A DNA stretch of 64,000 bases from Marinomonas algarum (GCF_020532605.1 NZ_JAJATW010000015.1:22426-86425), one strand, 5' to 3'; shown: positions 28,072 through 37,892, numbered from the stretch's first letter. The notes: generated by a model not told the origin, from the letters alone. A program made the numbers and translations.

Positions 28072-28669
28072 AAGTAACAGATAGCTCTTGTATAGAAAGG
28101 GTGGTCACAGGCGCAAGCAATCGATTCAAACGCTCTGTAGGGACATCAGGTTGTGCTCTTGGGTAACGTGGGGCAGGGCGGTCATTGAGCAAAGGGGAAG
28201 ACCAGCCTTGTGTTAGGGTTAAAAAATCTTCTGTGAACGCGTCACCGCGCTCTAAACACCCCGATAAGATGACATCTAGATAACTTAGGGCAATGGGGCT
28301 TCCTGGATGAGGAGCAACAACTTCATCGGTGTGATACACCCAATAAGTGCCAGCCGGTAAGGATCCTTGCTGATAACCACTCAATTGGCTCGGTGTGACC
28401 TCAGTCCGCTGATAGCCGACTTCTCGCTCATCAAAGAAAGGAAACTGATCCTGTGGCACTTCTACCAGTACACCGTTACAGGCTCTGCCTGGTGCAGCCA
28501 CAACGGCCACAGAACTCATGCCAAACTCACACGACATTTCTGACCAATGGCGCTCAAAATCGTGTAATTTTACGGGCCAAACGTCACCTGTTTCTCCGGT
28601 TTTTGCACGGCTCTCGCCATTGATTAAGCTGCCGTAGCCCAAGATAAAGTGCCGATCTTCTGTACGCAT
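28061..28669 (-). CDS. gamma-glutamylcyclotransferase-like protein
   Basis: A 202-residue protein with the superfamily opening FILGYGSLINGESR. An ATG at 28684 is possible, but I prefer 28669 because GGAGG lies just before it. The ChaC-like acidic residue region contains PFFDEREVGYQRTEV, where the glutamate of DEREVGY is the expected catalytic acid. The C-terminal part (RYPRAQPDVPTERLNRLL) is not typical. It precedes rsmC with an 11-base overlap. The substrate is probably a gamma-glutamyl compound, by family only. Confidence 0.75.
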   Translation of the reverse strand: MRTEDRHFILGYGSLINGESRAKTGETGDVWPVKLHDFERHWSEMSCEFGMSSVAVVAAPGRACNGVLVEVPQDQFPFFDEREVGYQRTEVTPSQLSGYQQGSLPAGTYWVYHTDEVVAPHPGSPIALSYLDVILSGCLERGDAFTEDFLTLTQGWSSPLLNDRPAPRYPRAQPDVPTERLNRLLAPVTTLSIQELSVTYEP

Positions 28670-28846
28670 ATTGCCTCCAAACATACCCTTTTGTCATAGG
28701 GTAGCACCTAAACATAATCAGTCGTTGGCATAATAACGTGTGTGTTTAAACAGTACTAGGAAAGGATGAAAAACACCGCCTTAGCCACAAAGCTTATGGA
28801 AAGCGATACCAAACTCGCTGAAGCTCAGAGCTCTGAAAGGATCACA

Positions 28847-30580
28847 CTACTCTGCCACCCTAACACATTGAAAGGAAGACGCTTCTCTCGGATTACCACT
28901 GCGGTAACGGGCATAACTTGGGTAGGGACACAGAGGACGTGTAATACCTTTCATACTGTCAGTCACATCGGGGTTATCTGAACGTGTCGCAGCCACAATC
29001 GACTGAGGGGCTTTTTGCTGTTCGACCCAAGCCATAAGAGGCGACAGTAGATTGAATTGATCGGCAGCGGGACCGCCTTGGCCATGTACCATGCCGGGGA
29101 TACGATAAAAACGTACTAGTTCATGGGCGCGACCTTCTAACGCAAAATCCAGAAAATCATACCAACGCATGGTGTCTTTTACAGAGAACACCGGATCACT
29201 GTTGCCATGGAAAACCAGCATTTTTCCACCTTGCTGTTTAAAAGCAGTCAGAGTTGGTTTTGCCACATTGGGAGGCGTCATCAAGGTCATGGCGGAATCT
29301 GTAAAATACTCAGTGGTGGCACTGATCGCGGGGGCATCTCGGTCGAAATCAAAAGCCTGTAAATAGGACTCTAAGGCATATATATCGGGCTTTACGGCAA
29401 TCGGTGGCGTGCTATAAAGTTGTGCCAACGCCGTGGCTCCAAGGGCAACACTCATCGGCTTGCCATCCCATGCGGATACAGTACTGTTCACACGCCATTG
29501 TCGCCAATGGTCAGAGCGAATGCCCGCATCGAACAACCAATCCGTGTACAAGGCTTGGTTTTTATTGTTGTGTGGCCCTCTGTGCATGCGAGCAAGCGCA
29601 CCGACTTTTTCCAGCGCCAAACAGTCACGATCAAAATCACTTTTGCAGACTAACGCGTTCGGGTTAAAGACATTTTGACAAGCATCGATTGCAAAAATCA
29701 TATCGTCGTACGCCCCATCCAATCCGTCACACCGAGCAAGCAATTGATGGGCAAAAAAATCTAAGTCTCTTGCAGACAATGACTGGCGAATATCGTTACT
29801 GACTCGGCTCAACATCTGAACGTCCCATGGGTGCTGTAAAGCGGCTTTTGGCGCATTTAAACCAGGATAGCCCACCAATAAACCATCAAACATTGTAGGA
29901 AATCGGGTCGCGGCTACCATGGCCACACGTCCACCGTCCGCTTGCCCCATGCCATACGCAAACTTAATCGGTGACTGATAAAAATACTCGGTTAATTGTC
30001 GCGCTACCGGGTTAACACCTTGTACCGCTGCATACGCCAAATCCTTACGAGCTTGTGGATCAAGCAATAAAGGATGGCTGGATGGCTGAATCGGTAAACC
30101 ACTGTTACTGGACACCACGGCAAACCCTTGGTTAATGGCGTACTCTGAGGCACGCATCCCTGTCACGGTGCCAAAAGCGGGGTTGGCCTGATACAGGCTG
30201 TCGTTAAACTGATAAGCAAACCGAGATTGCCAGCGAGACGGTAAACGCAATTCAAACCGTGTCTCGTAACGCTCTCCGTTGGGTCCTAAACGTTTCGACA
30301 TGACACCAGACACTAAGCAGTGGGACGTAGTAATGCGTTTACTGGGAGGGTGAAACTGCGCGCTTACAATAAGATCATTCGGCTGATTGTCGAGCCACTT
30401 AGGGTGTTTTTCTGTCTCAATCGCCTGACAACGCTGCATAAGCGGCACACCACTTTCAGAGGAAGGCGCAACACTTGGGACGTTGACGGGTATCAGCGCA
30501 GCATGAGCATGGCTAGAAAAGCAGAGGGGAAAACTCAGTAAAAACGCCATGGAAACCCAACTTACTCGCCGCACATTCAT
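28847..30580 (-). CDS. secreted tannase/feruloyl-esterase family protein lacking the catalytic serine
   Basis: A 577-residue protein with a signal peptide ending AHA near residue 27. The family frame is clear: LAYAAVQGVNPVARQLTEYF, then AMVAATRFPTMFDGLLVGYP and NAPKAALQHPWDVQ, plus the calcium-lid segment CDGLDGAYDD. The nucleophile motif G-C-S-x-G-G-R reads G-Q-A-D-G-G-R (residues 212-218), so serine is alanine (A214) and its neighbouring cysteine glutamine. The partner cysteine after the catalytic histidine (usually HC) is glycine (HG, 499-500). The aspartate (D462) and histidine remain. Both disulphide cysteines and the nucleophile are thus missing together, in an intact frame. It is either a non-hydrolytic relative or uses another mechanism. 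Confidence 0.8.
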   Translation of the reverse strand: MNVRRVSWVSMAFLLSFPLCFSSHAHAALIPVNVPSVAPSSESGVPLMQRCQAIETEKHPKWLDNQPNDLIVSAQFHPPSKRITTSHCLVSGVMSKRLGPNGERYETRFELRLPSRWQSRFAYQFNDSLYQANPAFGTVTGMRASEYAINQGFAVVSSNSGLPIQPSSHPLLLDPQARKDLAYAAVQGVNPVARQLTEYFYQSPIKFAYGMGQADGGRVAMVAATRFPTMFDGLLVGYPGLNAPKAALQHPWDVQMLSRVSNDIRQSLSARDLDFFAHQLLARCDGLDGAYDDMIFAIDACQNVFNPNALVCKSDFDRDCLALEKVGALARMHRGPHNNKNQALYTDWLFDAGIRSDHWRQWRVNSTVSAWDGKPMSVALGATALAQLYSTPPIAVKPDIYALESYLQAFDFDRDAPAISATTEYFTDSAMTLMTPPNVAKPTLTAFKQQGGKMLVFHGNSDPVFSVKDTMRWYDFLDFALEGRAHELVRFYRIPGMVHGQGGPAADQFNLLSPLMAWVEQQKAPQSIVAATRSDNPDVTDSMKGITRPLCPYPSYARYRSGNPREASSFQCVRVAE

Positions 30581-30723
30581 TTGTATCCCCTTTGGTTATA
30601 ATACTCGGCATCACCTTGCCCGAGTGAGTGCCTATGGTTATCATGACATTAGGTTTTGATACCACATAGACCCCTTAAAAATCAAAACATCCTATCTTTT
30701 CATTCACGCTACTTGAGCTTTTT

Positions 30724-31200
30724 ATGTTGACTAAAAATACCTCTTTTGCCCTAAAAATGCTGGGATGCGCGCTCATTCCTATCATCACGTTAATCATTGT
30801 CATGAATTTACGCAGCACACCGTCTTTTGATGCCGTATCCGGCCAGTCTTATCCGTGGAAGAGTGATAAATGGACGCTGGTCAACTATTTTGCGGAGTGG
30901 TGTAAGCCTTGCTTAGAAGAATTACCTGAACTCAACACCATTGCAACAACCGGTGACTTACGTGTGTTTGGTGTCAGTTATGATCGTTTAGAAAATGAAG
31001 ATATTAAGGGCTTGATTGCTCGTCACGGTATTGAATTCCCCGTGTTAAAAACCGCGTCTTTGGAAGGGTTGCCGTTCTCATTACCCGCCGTATTGCCTAC
31101 AACCTATTTATTATCCCCTGAGGGTGACGTCGTAGACGCTTTATATGGCAAGGTAACGAGAGAAGGCATTGATGCGCTACTGGACAAACATAAGCCTTAA
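30724..31200 (+). CDS. TlpA/DsbE-like membrane-anchored thioredoxin
   Basis: A 158-residue protein with one N-terminal membrane helix (MLGCALIPIITLIIVMNL) and a periplasmic thioredoxin domain. The active site is WCKPC (about residues 60-64), the cis-proline is in LPAVLPTTYLL, and the LVNYFAEWC strand is typical of TlpA/ResA/DsbE proteins that reduce cysteine pairs in cytochrome or copper-site assembly. It converges on the Sco and PCu(A)C genes, with a shared terminator. In Bradyrhizobium TlpA reduces Sco, so a role in keeping Sco or the PCu(A)C system reduced is a reasonable inference. Confidence 0.8.
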   Translation: MLTKNTSFALKMLGCALIPIITLIIVMNLRSTPSFDAVSGQSYPWKSDKWTLVNYFAEWCKPCLEELPELNTIATTGDLRVFGVSYDRLENEDIKGLIARHGIEFPVLKTASLEGLPFSLPAVLPTTYLLSPEGDVVDALYGKVTREGIDALLDKHKP

Positions 31201-31210
31201 GCGCATCGAC

Positions 31211-31234
31211 AAAAGCAGGGCTTACCCTGCTTTT
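31211..31234. terminator. bidirectional terminator between tlpA-like and PCu(A)C genes
   Basis: AAAAGCAGGG (31211-31220) pairs perfectly with CCCTGCTTTT (31225-31234) around CTTA. It overlaps the last codons of the minus-strand gene. Confidence 0.8.
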
Positions 31235-31650
31235 CTTGGATCAATGACATTAAATTGGAAAGCTTGTGACGTACCATCATTGTATTTTAGCGTGATGGTC
31301 TCTTGCTCACCGTGCTTCATGCGTTTTTCTAGATTAATCAGCATAATATGGTAGCCATGTGGTCCAAAACGTACTGTTTGGCCCGCATCAACATCAATGT
31401 ATTTCTCATGACGCATGATCATACGATCACCGTCCATAGTATGGCTATGAAGTTCCGTAAACTCAGAGGCGGTGGATTCTGCGCCAATGATACGAACATC
31501 TTCATCGGTTGGGTTCTCTGCCACCATGTAGGCAAGCGTGTTATCACTGCCTGGTGTGTTCGCTTTTAAGTATGTTTTGCTGATTTCTAGCTGAGCAGAA
31601 AAAGCCAATGGGCTGGCTGCTATCAGTAACGATGCTATTGTTTTTTTCAT
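31222..31650 (-). CDS. PCu(A)C-type periplasmic copper chaperone
   Basis: A 142-residue protein with a signal peptide (cleavage near residue 18, FSA). The copper(I) ligands of the family, H-x(n)-M-x(n)-H-x-M, are visible in ELHSHTMDGDRM and GPHGYHIMLINL. PCu(A)C proteins hand copper to the CuA or CuB site of respiratory oxidases, usually together with Sco. It is the last gene of the cyo-sco transcription unit, 11 bases after the unknown gene upstream. Confidence 0.88.
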   Translation of the reverse strand: MKKTIASLLIAASPLAFSAQLEISKTYLKANTPGSDNTLAYMVAENPTDEDVRIIGAESTASEFTELHSHTMDGDRMIMRHEKYIDVDAGQTVRFGPHGYHIMLINLEKRMKHGEQETITLKYNDGTSQAFQFNVIDPRKAG

Positions 31651-31661
31651 AATGATCCCTC

Positions 31662-32171
31662 TTAAATACCGCTATGACGTCGAGTGACTAAACACTCTGT
31701 GCCAGACTTGATACTCGTTAATGTCGCGTTCTTCGTCAAACGCTCCTTATGTTGCAAGAAAAAACTGTCGTCGCTTAAACGACCAATATACTTCCACTTT
31801 TTAAAGACTTGCTCACGCACCACTAGGCAACTTTCTGTTAGCGCAAAGGCCTCTTGATAAGACACTTCACACTCACCGTTTACCATAGGTGCTGCAATAA
31901 ACTGAACTTGAGCATCACTGTCATTGTAAGAAATAACACCCACAACAGTGATAGGGTACTTATCCGCATGCTGTTTCGGCTGATCCACATGCAACCGGTG
32001 CTCTTTCTTCCCAATGACTTCATCGGCCATAGAAAGTAATGGCAACTTGCATTGCTGAATGCCATGTTCTTCTATGACAACCGACATCTTGGTGTCAGCT
32101 TGCACACCCAACGACCATAACAAGGTAGAAGCAAGAGCAGTAAGGGATAAAAAACGACGCGCACTGTTCAT
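31662..32171 (-). CDS. unknown periplasmic protein in the cyo-sco operon
   Basis: The start at 32171 is preferred over the longer frame from 32273: GGAC sits before it and a signal peptide (MNSARRFLSLTALASTLLWS, cleaved near QA-D) follows. The 169-residue precursor has four cysteines after the signal (QQCKLPL, GECEVSY, ESCLVVR, TECLVTR), enough for two disulphides, and no membrane helix. I do not recognise the family. Its place between sco and the PCu(A)C gene suggests a link to copper delivery or oxidase assembly, which is inference only. Confidence 0.7.
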   Translation of the reverse strand: MNSARRFLSLTALASTLLWSLGVQADTKMSVVIEEHGIQQCKLPLLSMADEVIGKKEHRLHVDQPKQHADKYPITVVGVISYNDSDAQVQFIAAPMVNGECEVSYQEAFALTESCLVVREQVFKKWKYIGRLSDDSFFLQHKERLTKNATLTSIKSGTECLVTRRHSGI

Positions 32172-32232
32172 AATATGTCCTTTAGTGTCGGCGCCTAACA
32201 GTCCTATATGGCGCCAAGGCTTGAGAATGATC

Positions 32233-32841
32233 TTACATGTTTTGCAGTTGCTGAATACGTGCAGCCAACTCACTAGGCGTGGTACTGTGACTCATGGTTG
32301 TAAACAGCTTACCTTGCTTATCAATCATGTAAAAACGCGAGGAGTGATCGACTGTGTAACCTAATGCCGAACCTTCTAGATCCTTAAGTTCAAAAAACAC
32401 ACCGTAGTCCGTAGAGACTTTATCAATTTGTTCTTGAGTACCTGTCAGCGCCAGCAAATCATTATCGTAGTAATCACCAAAGTCATACAGATCGTCTAAA
32501 GAATCTCGATCTGGGTCAACACTGATGAACAAGAACTGAACGTTGGCGCGCTCTTCTGCGGTTAACTGTTTGTATGCAGCCTGAACCACACCAATCGATG
32601 CCGGACACGCTTCAGTACAGCTTAAAAAACCAAAATAGACCACACCCACTTTTCCTTCAATGTCAGAAAGTGAGAAGGGTCCATCTTTTGTCTGCAAAGT
32701 AAAAGGCCCGCCAAGATCACTGAGCTGTTTATACTTTTCACCAATCGGTCGCGTCGTGGTTGTTGCGTACAAAACAACGATCAGAATGGAAAAAACAACA
32801 GCCAGTACAATGGAAATTTTTAATACTTTGGATTGGTTCAT
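32233..32841 (-). CDS. sco: Sco1/SenC copper chaperone
   Basis: A 202-residue protein with an N-terminal membrane anchor (about residues 8-27) and a periplasmic thioredoxin-like domain. Copper ligands are the cysteines of FLSCTEACPAS (CxxxC) and the histidine of YTVDHSSRFY. Sco proteins act in oxidase CuA assembly or as thiol reductants. It starts two bases after the cyoE stop, so it belongs to the cyo operon even though that oxidase has no CuA. Confidence 0.9.
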   Translation of the reverse strand: MNQSKVLKISIVLAVVFSILIVVLYATTTTRPIGEKYKQLSDLGGPFTLQTKDGPFSLSDIEGKVGVVYFGFLSCTEACPASIGVVQAAYKQLTAEERANVQFLFISVDPDRDSLDDLYDFGDYYDNDLLALTGTQEQIDKVSTDYGVFFELKDLEGSALGYTVDHSSRFYMIDKQGKLFTTMSHSTTPSELAARIQQLQNM

Positions 32842-32843
32842 GA

Positions 32844-33746
32844 TTATGTCGCCATTAAAGAGTGAGAAATAAAGGCCGATGCCATCTGTCCATGATCTAC
32901 ATAGTCGACCGAAATCAACACACTAAATACCATCACCATCAGGATAGAAAAAACAAATAACTTACGACCCCATGCTTTTTCATTTTCTACGCTGTACCCA
33001 GCTTTTACGAGGTAAATCCAATACAGGCTCATTAAGCTGATCACTAGGGCATAAACATTTCCTACATAGCCTTGCTGCACCAAAAGTAAAGCAGACACAG
33101 CAAAACCGAAGATATAAACGTACATGTGTAATCTTGCGGTTTGAATACCATATTTCACTGGCAACACCGGTATGCCTGCCGCCTTGTAATCGTCGAATCG
33201 ACAGATAGCAATCGCATAGGAATGGGGGATTTGCCAAAAGCAAAAGGTTAATAACAGAATGGCCGCGCCCGCGTCGAAACCATTCGTCACGCTCACATAC
33301 CCCATAACAGGAGGACAAGCGCCAGACAAGCTGCCCACAAGGGTACCGTAAACAGAATTACGCTTAAACTTTAGTGTGTAAAGCCCAACGTAAACAAGCA
33401 GGCCAATCGCACCAAACAGCACAGCGTACACCGTCGTGTAGTAATGCAACAAAGCAAAACCAATGACACCAAGAACCAGTGCCAACAGAAAAGCCGACGC
33501 CACACTAACACGACCCTGTGCAAGCGCGCGGTCTTTTGTTCGCGCCATTTTTAGGTCAATATCGCGATCCACATAGTTGTTAATGATGCAACCCGTTGCA
33601 ACGATACAAGACGTTCCAACGAGTACAGCCAACAACACAGACCAATCAATATTGCCTTTCGCAGCAAGGAAAAAGCCGCTTGCAGCGGCTATGAGATTTC
33701 CGAAGATAATGCCTGGCTTGGTCAGCGAAACATAGTCTTTAAACAT
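32844..33746 (-). CDS. cyoE: protoheme IX farnesyltransferase CyoE
   Basis: A 300-residue inner-membrane prenyltransferase with about nine helices. The first Asp-rich motif is NNYVDRDIDLKMARTKDR and the second loop is CRFDDYKAAGIPVLPV; both bind the Mg-farnesyl diphosphate. It makes haem O for the bo3 oxidase encoded upstream. The gap from cyoD is 16 bases. Confidence 0.93.
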   Translation of the reverse strand: MFKDYVSLTKPGIIFGNLIAAASGFFLAAKGNIDWSVLLAVLVGTSCIVATGCIINNYVDRDIDLKMARTKDRALAQGRVSVASAFLLALVLGVIGFALLHYYTTVYAVLFGAIGLLVYVGLYTLKFKRNSVYGTLVGSLSGACPPVMGYVSVTNGFDAGAAILLLTFCFWQIPHSYAIAICRFDDYKAAGIPVLPVKYGIQTARLHMYVYIFGFAVSALLLVQQGYVGNVYALVISLMSLYWIYLVKAGYSVENEKAWGRKLFVFSILMVMVFSVLISVDYVDHGQMASAFISHSLMAT

Positions 33747-33762
33747 AATTATCTCGACTAGG

Positions 33763-34098
33763 TTAGTGACCCATTAGCATATTGTGGTTTAGGTGCTCGA
33801 ATATCCATAATGAACCGACAACAACGAACAATACGATAAACACGGAATAAATAGCAGACGCCGTTAACCAAGTTTGTTCGGAAGATCCGTTCATGTGTAG
33901 GAAAAACACCATTTGAACCATAATCTGAGCAATCGCTGCAACAACAATGGTAATCACCACAAATGCATCGCTGCCAGTGCCAGTCATAACCAAGTAAAAA
34001 GGTATTACTGTTAGCACGATAGAAAGAATAAGACCTGTTACGTATTCTTTTACTGAACCGTGTGCTTGTCCGCCTGGACCTGTTTCAGATGAAGACAT
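33763..34098 (-). CDS. cyoD: cytochrome bo3 ubiquinol oxidase subunit IV
   Basis: A 111-residue protein with three membrane helices (YVTGLILSIVLTVIPFYLVM; VVITIVVAAIAQIMVQMVFF; YSVFIVLFVVVGSLWIF). The layout and HMNGSSEQTW loop match CyoD (E. coli 109). Its ATG overlaps the last base of the cyoC stop. It is an assembly and stability subunit of the oxidase. Confidence 0.92.
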   Translation of the reverse strand: MSSSETGPGGQAHGSVKEYVTGLILSIVLTVIPFYLVMTGTGSDAFVVITIVVAAIAQIMVQMVFFLHMNGSSEQTWLTASAIYSVFIVLFVVVGSLWIFEHLNHNMLMGH

Positions 34099-34718
34099 TA
34101 CATTGCTCCTCTTAAGTAAACAAAGCTAAAGACACAAATCCAAATGATATCTAGGAAGTGCCAGAACAAACTTAGGCAAGCCAAACGAATTTTGTTTGCA
34201 TTGGTAAACCCGTCACGATTGAAGTGAATGAATAGGAAAAACATCCAAATCAAACCGGCTGTTACGTGCAGACCGTGTGTTGCCACTAGGCTATAAAAAG
34301 ATGTCCAGTAACCACTGGTTTGAGGCGTTGCCCCTTCATGGCTAAAATGAACAAACTCGTAAATTTCCATACCAAGGAAACTTAAGCCAAGCAAAGCCGT
34401 GACAATCAGCCAGAACTTCATCTTCGCCATATTTTCAGCATTGGCACCTAACATTGCCATACCAAAGGTAAAACTACTCAACAGTAGGAGTGCCGTTTCA
34501 ACCGCCACAAAACCCAAATCAAAGAGTTCGTAAGGGGTGATCTCATTGTTGAAGTTTTGTCCCATAACCGCGTAAGTTGCAAACAAAGTAGCAAACAACA
34601 AACAGTCACTGATGATGTATAGCCAAAAGCCAAACATGTAGCGATCAGCGGCTTCTGCTTCATGATGGTGATGATCGTCATGGTCATGAAGATCATGATC
34701 GTTAGTTAATGCAGTCAT
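34098..34718 (-). CDS. cyoC: cytochrome bo3 ubiquinol oxidase subunit III
   Basis: A 206-residue, five-helix membrane protein (E. coli CyoC 204). The N-terminus is histidine-rich (HDLHDHDDHHHHEAEA), a possible metal-binding feature beyond the usual length of polar tail. FGFWLYIISDCLLFATLFAT and THGLHVTAGLIWM are typical subunit III segments. It is separated from cyoB by 93 bases that contain a perfect hairpin. Confidence 0.92.
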   Translation of the reverse strand: MTALTNDHDLHDHDDHHHHEAEAADRYMFGFWLYIISDCLLFATLFATYAVMGQNFNNEITPYELFDLGFVAVETALLLLSSFTFGMAMLGANAENMAKMKFWLIVTALLGLSFLGMEIYEFVHFSHEGATPQTSGYWTSFYSLVATHGLHVTAGLIWMFFLFIHFNRDGFTNANKIRLACLSLFWHFLDIIWICVFSFVYLRGAM

Positions 34719-34744
34719 AAATATCTTCCAAAATTTAAATTCTG

Positions 34745-34776
34745 ATTACAGCGCCACCAAACGGCGGCGCTGTAAT
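34745..34776 (-). other. intra-operon hairpin between cyoB and cyoC
   Basis: ATTACAGCGCC (34745-34755) pairs perfectly with GGCGCTGTAAT (34766-34776). There is no T-run on the minus strand, so RNA processing or 3'-end protection of the cyoAB message is more likely than termination. Confidence 0.55.
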
Positions 34777-34811
34777 GACGGCTCATTGATTATTTCGCAA
34801 TAACCGCGCTG

Positions 34812-36893
34812 TTATTTCTGATCTGACGGTTTCCACTTTTTATAGTGTTTTGCGTGCTGCTCAAAGTAATAATGACGACCTTCATTACTCTTCAAGAACT
34901 GACCTTCGATCTCTTCGACTTCTGGCACTTCAACGTAATAATCTTTATCACGCTCGAAGTTCAGCTTGACCCAAGCCGCGAAGATAGCCGCAACCGATAC
35001 ATAGACCATCCACCAGATGTGCCATACAAAGCCGAAGCCTAGTGGTAGAGTCAACAGACCAATCACTGGACCAGCCCAAGAATTTTTCGGCATGTGAATG
35101 CGCTCATATTTCTCAGGACGTTTGTACGCCGTACCTTTTTGCTTCATATCAAGCAAAGGATCACGATCGTTGATGTATGGAACGTCGCCAAAGTTGTAGA
35201 ACTGTGGTGGTGATGTTGTGTACCACTCAAGTGTGTGGCCATCCCACGGATCGCCTGTCACATCTTTGTAGCCTGGCTCATTGCGTTTGTAGATCGTGAT
35301 AACGATGTTCGCAATTTGTGCAGCAATACCAGCAGCAAGCATAGCAACACCAATCAAAGCGACATACATAGGCAATTGCCATTCTGGGTTGTCGATGTAC
35401 TGCAAGCGACGAGTCATGCCGTCGAAACCTGTGTAGTACAGTGGTACCCAAGCAAAGAAGTAACCGAAGAACCAAAGTGCAACAGACCATTTACCTAACG
35501 TTTCATTTAGCTTCGCACCCGTTGCTTTCGGGAACCAGTAAGTGAAACCAGCGAAGAAGCCGTATACTGCACCACCAATCAATACGTTATGGAAGTGGGC
35601 AGGTACGAACATACTGTTGTGCAGTACAAAGTCGTTAGCAGGGATAGAAAGCATAACACCGGTCATACCACCGACAGTAAAGGTCACCAACATGGCAATT
35701 ACCCACCACATTGAAGCAGACAGCTCTACACGACCTTTGTACATGGTAAAGATCCAGTTGTAGAGTTTCACACCCGTTGGAATACCGATGATCATTGTCA
35801 TGATACCGAAGAAGGCATTGACGCTGGCACCAGACCCCATAGTAAAGAAGTGATGCAACCATACTAGGAACGACAAGATAGTTATGGCAATGGTCGCCCA
35901 AACAAGGGAGACATAGCCGAACAATCTTTTACGAGAGAAAGTAGCCGTTACTTCTGAAATCATACCAAATGCAGGCAGCACCAAGAAGTACACCTCTGGG
36001 TGACCCCAAGCCCAAACTAGGTTTACCCACATCATCTGATTTCCACCGTCATCATTGGTGAAGAAGTTGAAATCAAAATAACGATCAAGGGTTAACTGAG
36101 CGATGGCTACCGTTAAGATTGGGAAAATAACCAAGGCAATGATGTTGGCACAGAAGGTCGTCCAGGTGAACACCGGCATTTTCCACATTGTCATGCCAGG
36201 TGCGCGCATTTTTAGGATAGTTGCAACAAAGTTTACCGCTGTTAGTGTTGTACCAATACCGGAAATTTGTAATGCCCATATCCAATAGTCGACCCCAACC
36301 CCGGGACTAAACTCGATACCCGATAATGGCGTGTAAGCCAACCAACCTGTTGCTGCGAATTCACCCACAAACAAAGAAAGGTTGATCAACAAAACACCCA
36401 CTAGGAACAAGTAAAAACTTAACGAGTTCAAAAATGGGAAAGCCACATCGCGTGCACCAATTTGCAATGGCATCACCACGTTCATGATACCTACCATTAA
36501 CGGAGTCGCCACAAAGAAGATCATGATAACGCCATGGGCGGTAAAGATTTGGTCGTAATGTTCCGGTGGCAAGAAGCCTTCACCGAATTCATCAGACAAT
36601 GACAGGGCTTGGTGGGTCCGCATCAAAATAGCGTCAGAGAACCCTCGTACCAACATCACCAACGCGGCAATACAGTACATGATACCTATTTTTTTATGGT
36701 CAACAGACGTAAACCATTCATTCCATAGATAGCCCCACATTTTCTTGTAAGTCACAAACGCAACCAACAATAAGCCACCGAAGATAGCAGCAAACATAAC
36801 TGGCGCTACCACGGGGTCATGAAAAGGGATGACACCCCAGTGCAACTTACCCGTTAACACATGGGGATCTTTAATTAGATCAGTTTGAACCAT
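34812..36893 (-). CDS. cyoB: cytochrome bo3 ubiquinol oxidase subunit I
   Basis: A 693-residue haem-copper oxidase subunit with about fifteen helices. I use the ATG at 36893, which has GGGAG six bases upstream; the frame extends eight residues further. Haem and CuB ligands are present: [19 protein letters not shown] with the cross-linked tyrosine, LHHFFTMG and [11 protein letters not shown]. The ubiquinone-site residues (Arg and Asp in VRGFSDAI, His and Gln in EHYDQIF) are those of quinol, not cytochrome c, oxidases. It overlaps the cyoA end by 14 bases. Confidence 0.95.
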   Translation of the reverse strand: MVQTDLIKDPHVLTGKLHWGVIPFHDPVVAPVMFAAIFGGLLLVAFVTYKKMWGYLWNEWFTSVDHKKIGIMYCIAALVMLVRGFSDAILMRTHQALSLSDEFGEGFLPPEHYDQIFTAHGVIMIFFVATPLMVGIMNVVMPLQIGARDVAFPFLNSLSFYLFLVGVLLINLSLFVGEFAATGWLAYTPLSGIEFSPGVGVDYWIWALQISGIGTTLTAVNFVATILKMRAPGMTMWKMPVFTWTTFCANIIALVIFPILTVAIAQLTLDRYFDFNFFTNDDGGNQMMWVNLVWAWGHPEVYFLVLPAFGMISEVTATFSRKRLFGYVSLVWATIAITILSFLVWLHHFFTMGSGASVNAFFGIMTMIIGIPTGVKLYNWIFTMYKGRVELSASMWWVIAMLVTFTVGGMTGVMLSIPANDFVLHNSMFVPAHFHNVLIGGAVYGFFAGFTYWFPKATGAKLNETLGKWSVALWFFGYFFAWVPLYYTGFDGMTRRLQYIDNPEWQLPMYVALIGVAMLAAGIAAQIANIVITIYKRNEPGYKDVTGDPWDGHTLEWYTTSPPQFYNFGDVPYINDRDPLLDMKQKGTAYKRPEKYERIHMPKNSWAGPVIGLLTLPLGFGFVWHIWWMVYVSVAAIFAAWVKLNFERDKDYYVEVPEVEEIEGQFLKSNEGRHYYFEQHAKHYKKWKPSDQK

Positions 36894-37731
36894 TTTGGGC
36901 TCCCGTAAAAGACTCAATAATGTTCTTAAATTGCAGAGGATTTATAGATGAGAAATACTCTACTTCATGATCACGTGTCTTTTCAGTTAAGCGATCATAT
37001 TCAGCATCGGTTAGCACTTGGCCAGAGGCTCTAACGCCTGCTTTCCACTCTTCGAAGCCTTCCTCTGACGTTACTTTGGCTTTAAAGCGCATGCCTGAGA
37101 AACCAAATCCACTGTAGTTTGATGATATACCGCGGAACTCACCTTCTTCATGAGCCATAAGGTTCATGCGGTTTTCCATTCCGGCCATGGCATAGATCTG
37201 ACCGCCTAGCTTAGGAATGTAAAAAGAGTTCATGGTAGATTGCGATGTCACCAAAAATTCAACCGGTGTATCAACAGGGAAAGACACTTCGTTTACCACA
37301 GCAATCTTTTCTTCTGGAAACAAGAAAAGCCATTTCCAATCCATTGCAACCACTTGAATCGTCATAGGCTTCTTGTCAGAAACAAGCTCTTTACGCGGAT
37401 CAAGTGAGTAAGAGGTGATATAAGTGATTGTCGCTAACACAACGATGATGACGACAGGCACACCCCAAGCAAAAAACTCAATCTTACTGGAGTGTTCCCA
37501 CTCAGGATCATAAGACTCATCTTTCTTACTAGTGTGGTATTTATAGGGAATCCAGATAGACATTAAAATCGTCGGAATAACGACAATAAGCATCAATCCC
37601 ATCGTGAGTAGGATAGTGTCACCAATTTGTTTACCTGTGACACCGCTAGAATCGAACAAGACAAGATCACAACCACTTAGTAAAAGTGCAAGTGAAAATA
37701 CCATCGTTGACTGGAACAGTTTCTTCTTCAT
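36880..37731 (-). CDS. cyoA: cytochrome bo3 ubiquinol oxidase subunit II (lipoprotein)
   Basis: A 283-residue protein with a lipobox LLSGC at residues 17-21 after a signal sequence, then two membrane helices and a cupredoxin-like periplasmic domain. The domain lacks the Cys/His/Met set of the CuA site ([20 protein letters not shown]), as expected for a quinol oxidase. This is the first gene of the leftward cyoABCDE-sco operon. An FNR-type box lies 162 bases upstream. Confidence 0.93.
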   Translation of the reverse strand: MKKKLFQSTMVFSLALLLSGCDLVLFDSSGVTGKQIGDTILLTMGLMLIVVIPTILMSIWIPYKYHTSKKDESYDPEWEHSSKIEFFAWGVPVVIIVVLATITYITSYSLDPRKELVSDKKPMTIQVVAMDWKWLFLFPEEKIAVVNEVSFPVDTPVEFLVTSQSTMNSFYIPKLGGQIYAMAGMENRMNLMAHEEGEFRGISSNYSGFGFSGMRFKAKVTSEEGFEEWKAGVRASGQVLTDAEYDRLTEKTRDHEVEYFSSINPLQFKNIIESFTGAQNGSN

Positions 37732-37892
37732 CTGTAACCTCAGAATGTCCTAGAGCAGGTTTGCCAAGCGAACTAGGCGCTTAATGTAAACTCATAGAAT
37801 TCATCATCACTCTGCGAGTGGTAATAAACACTAAATTGAATGCATCAAAAGTAAGATAATGGGCGTCTTGGCAGGCGCTTTCTAACTAACAG

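Noticed and set aside
34812..37731. cytochrome c oxidase (aa3 type)
   Set aside because: CyoA lacks CuA ligands, and CyoB carries the quinone-site Arg, Asp, His and Gln; the order cyoABCDE fits a bo3 quinol oxidase.
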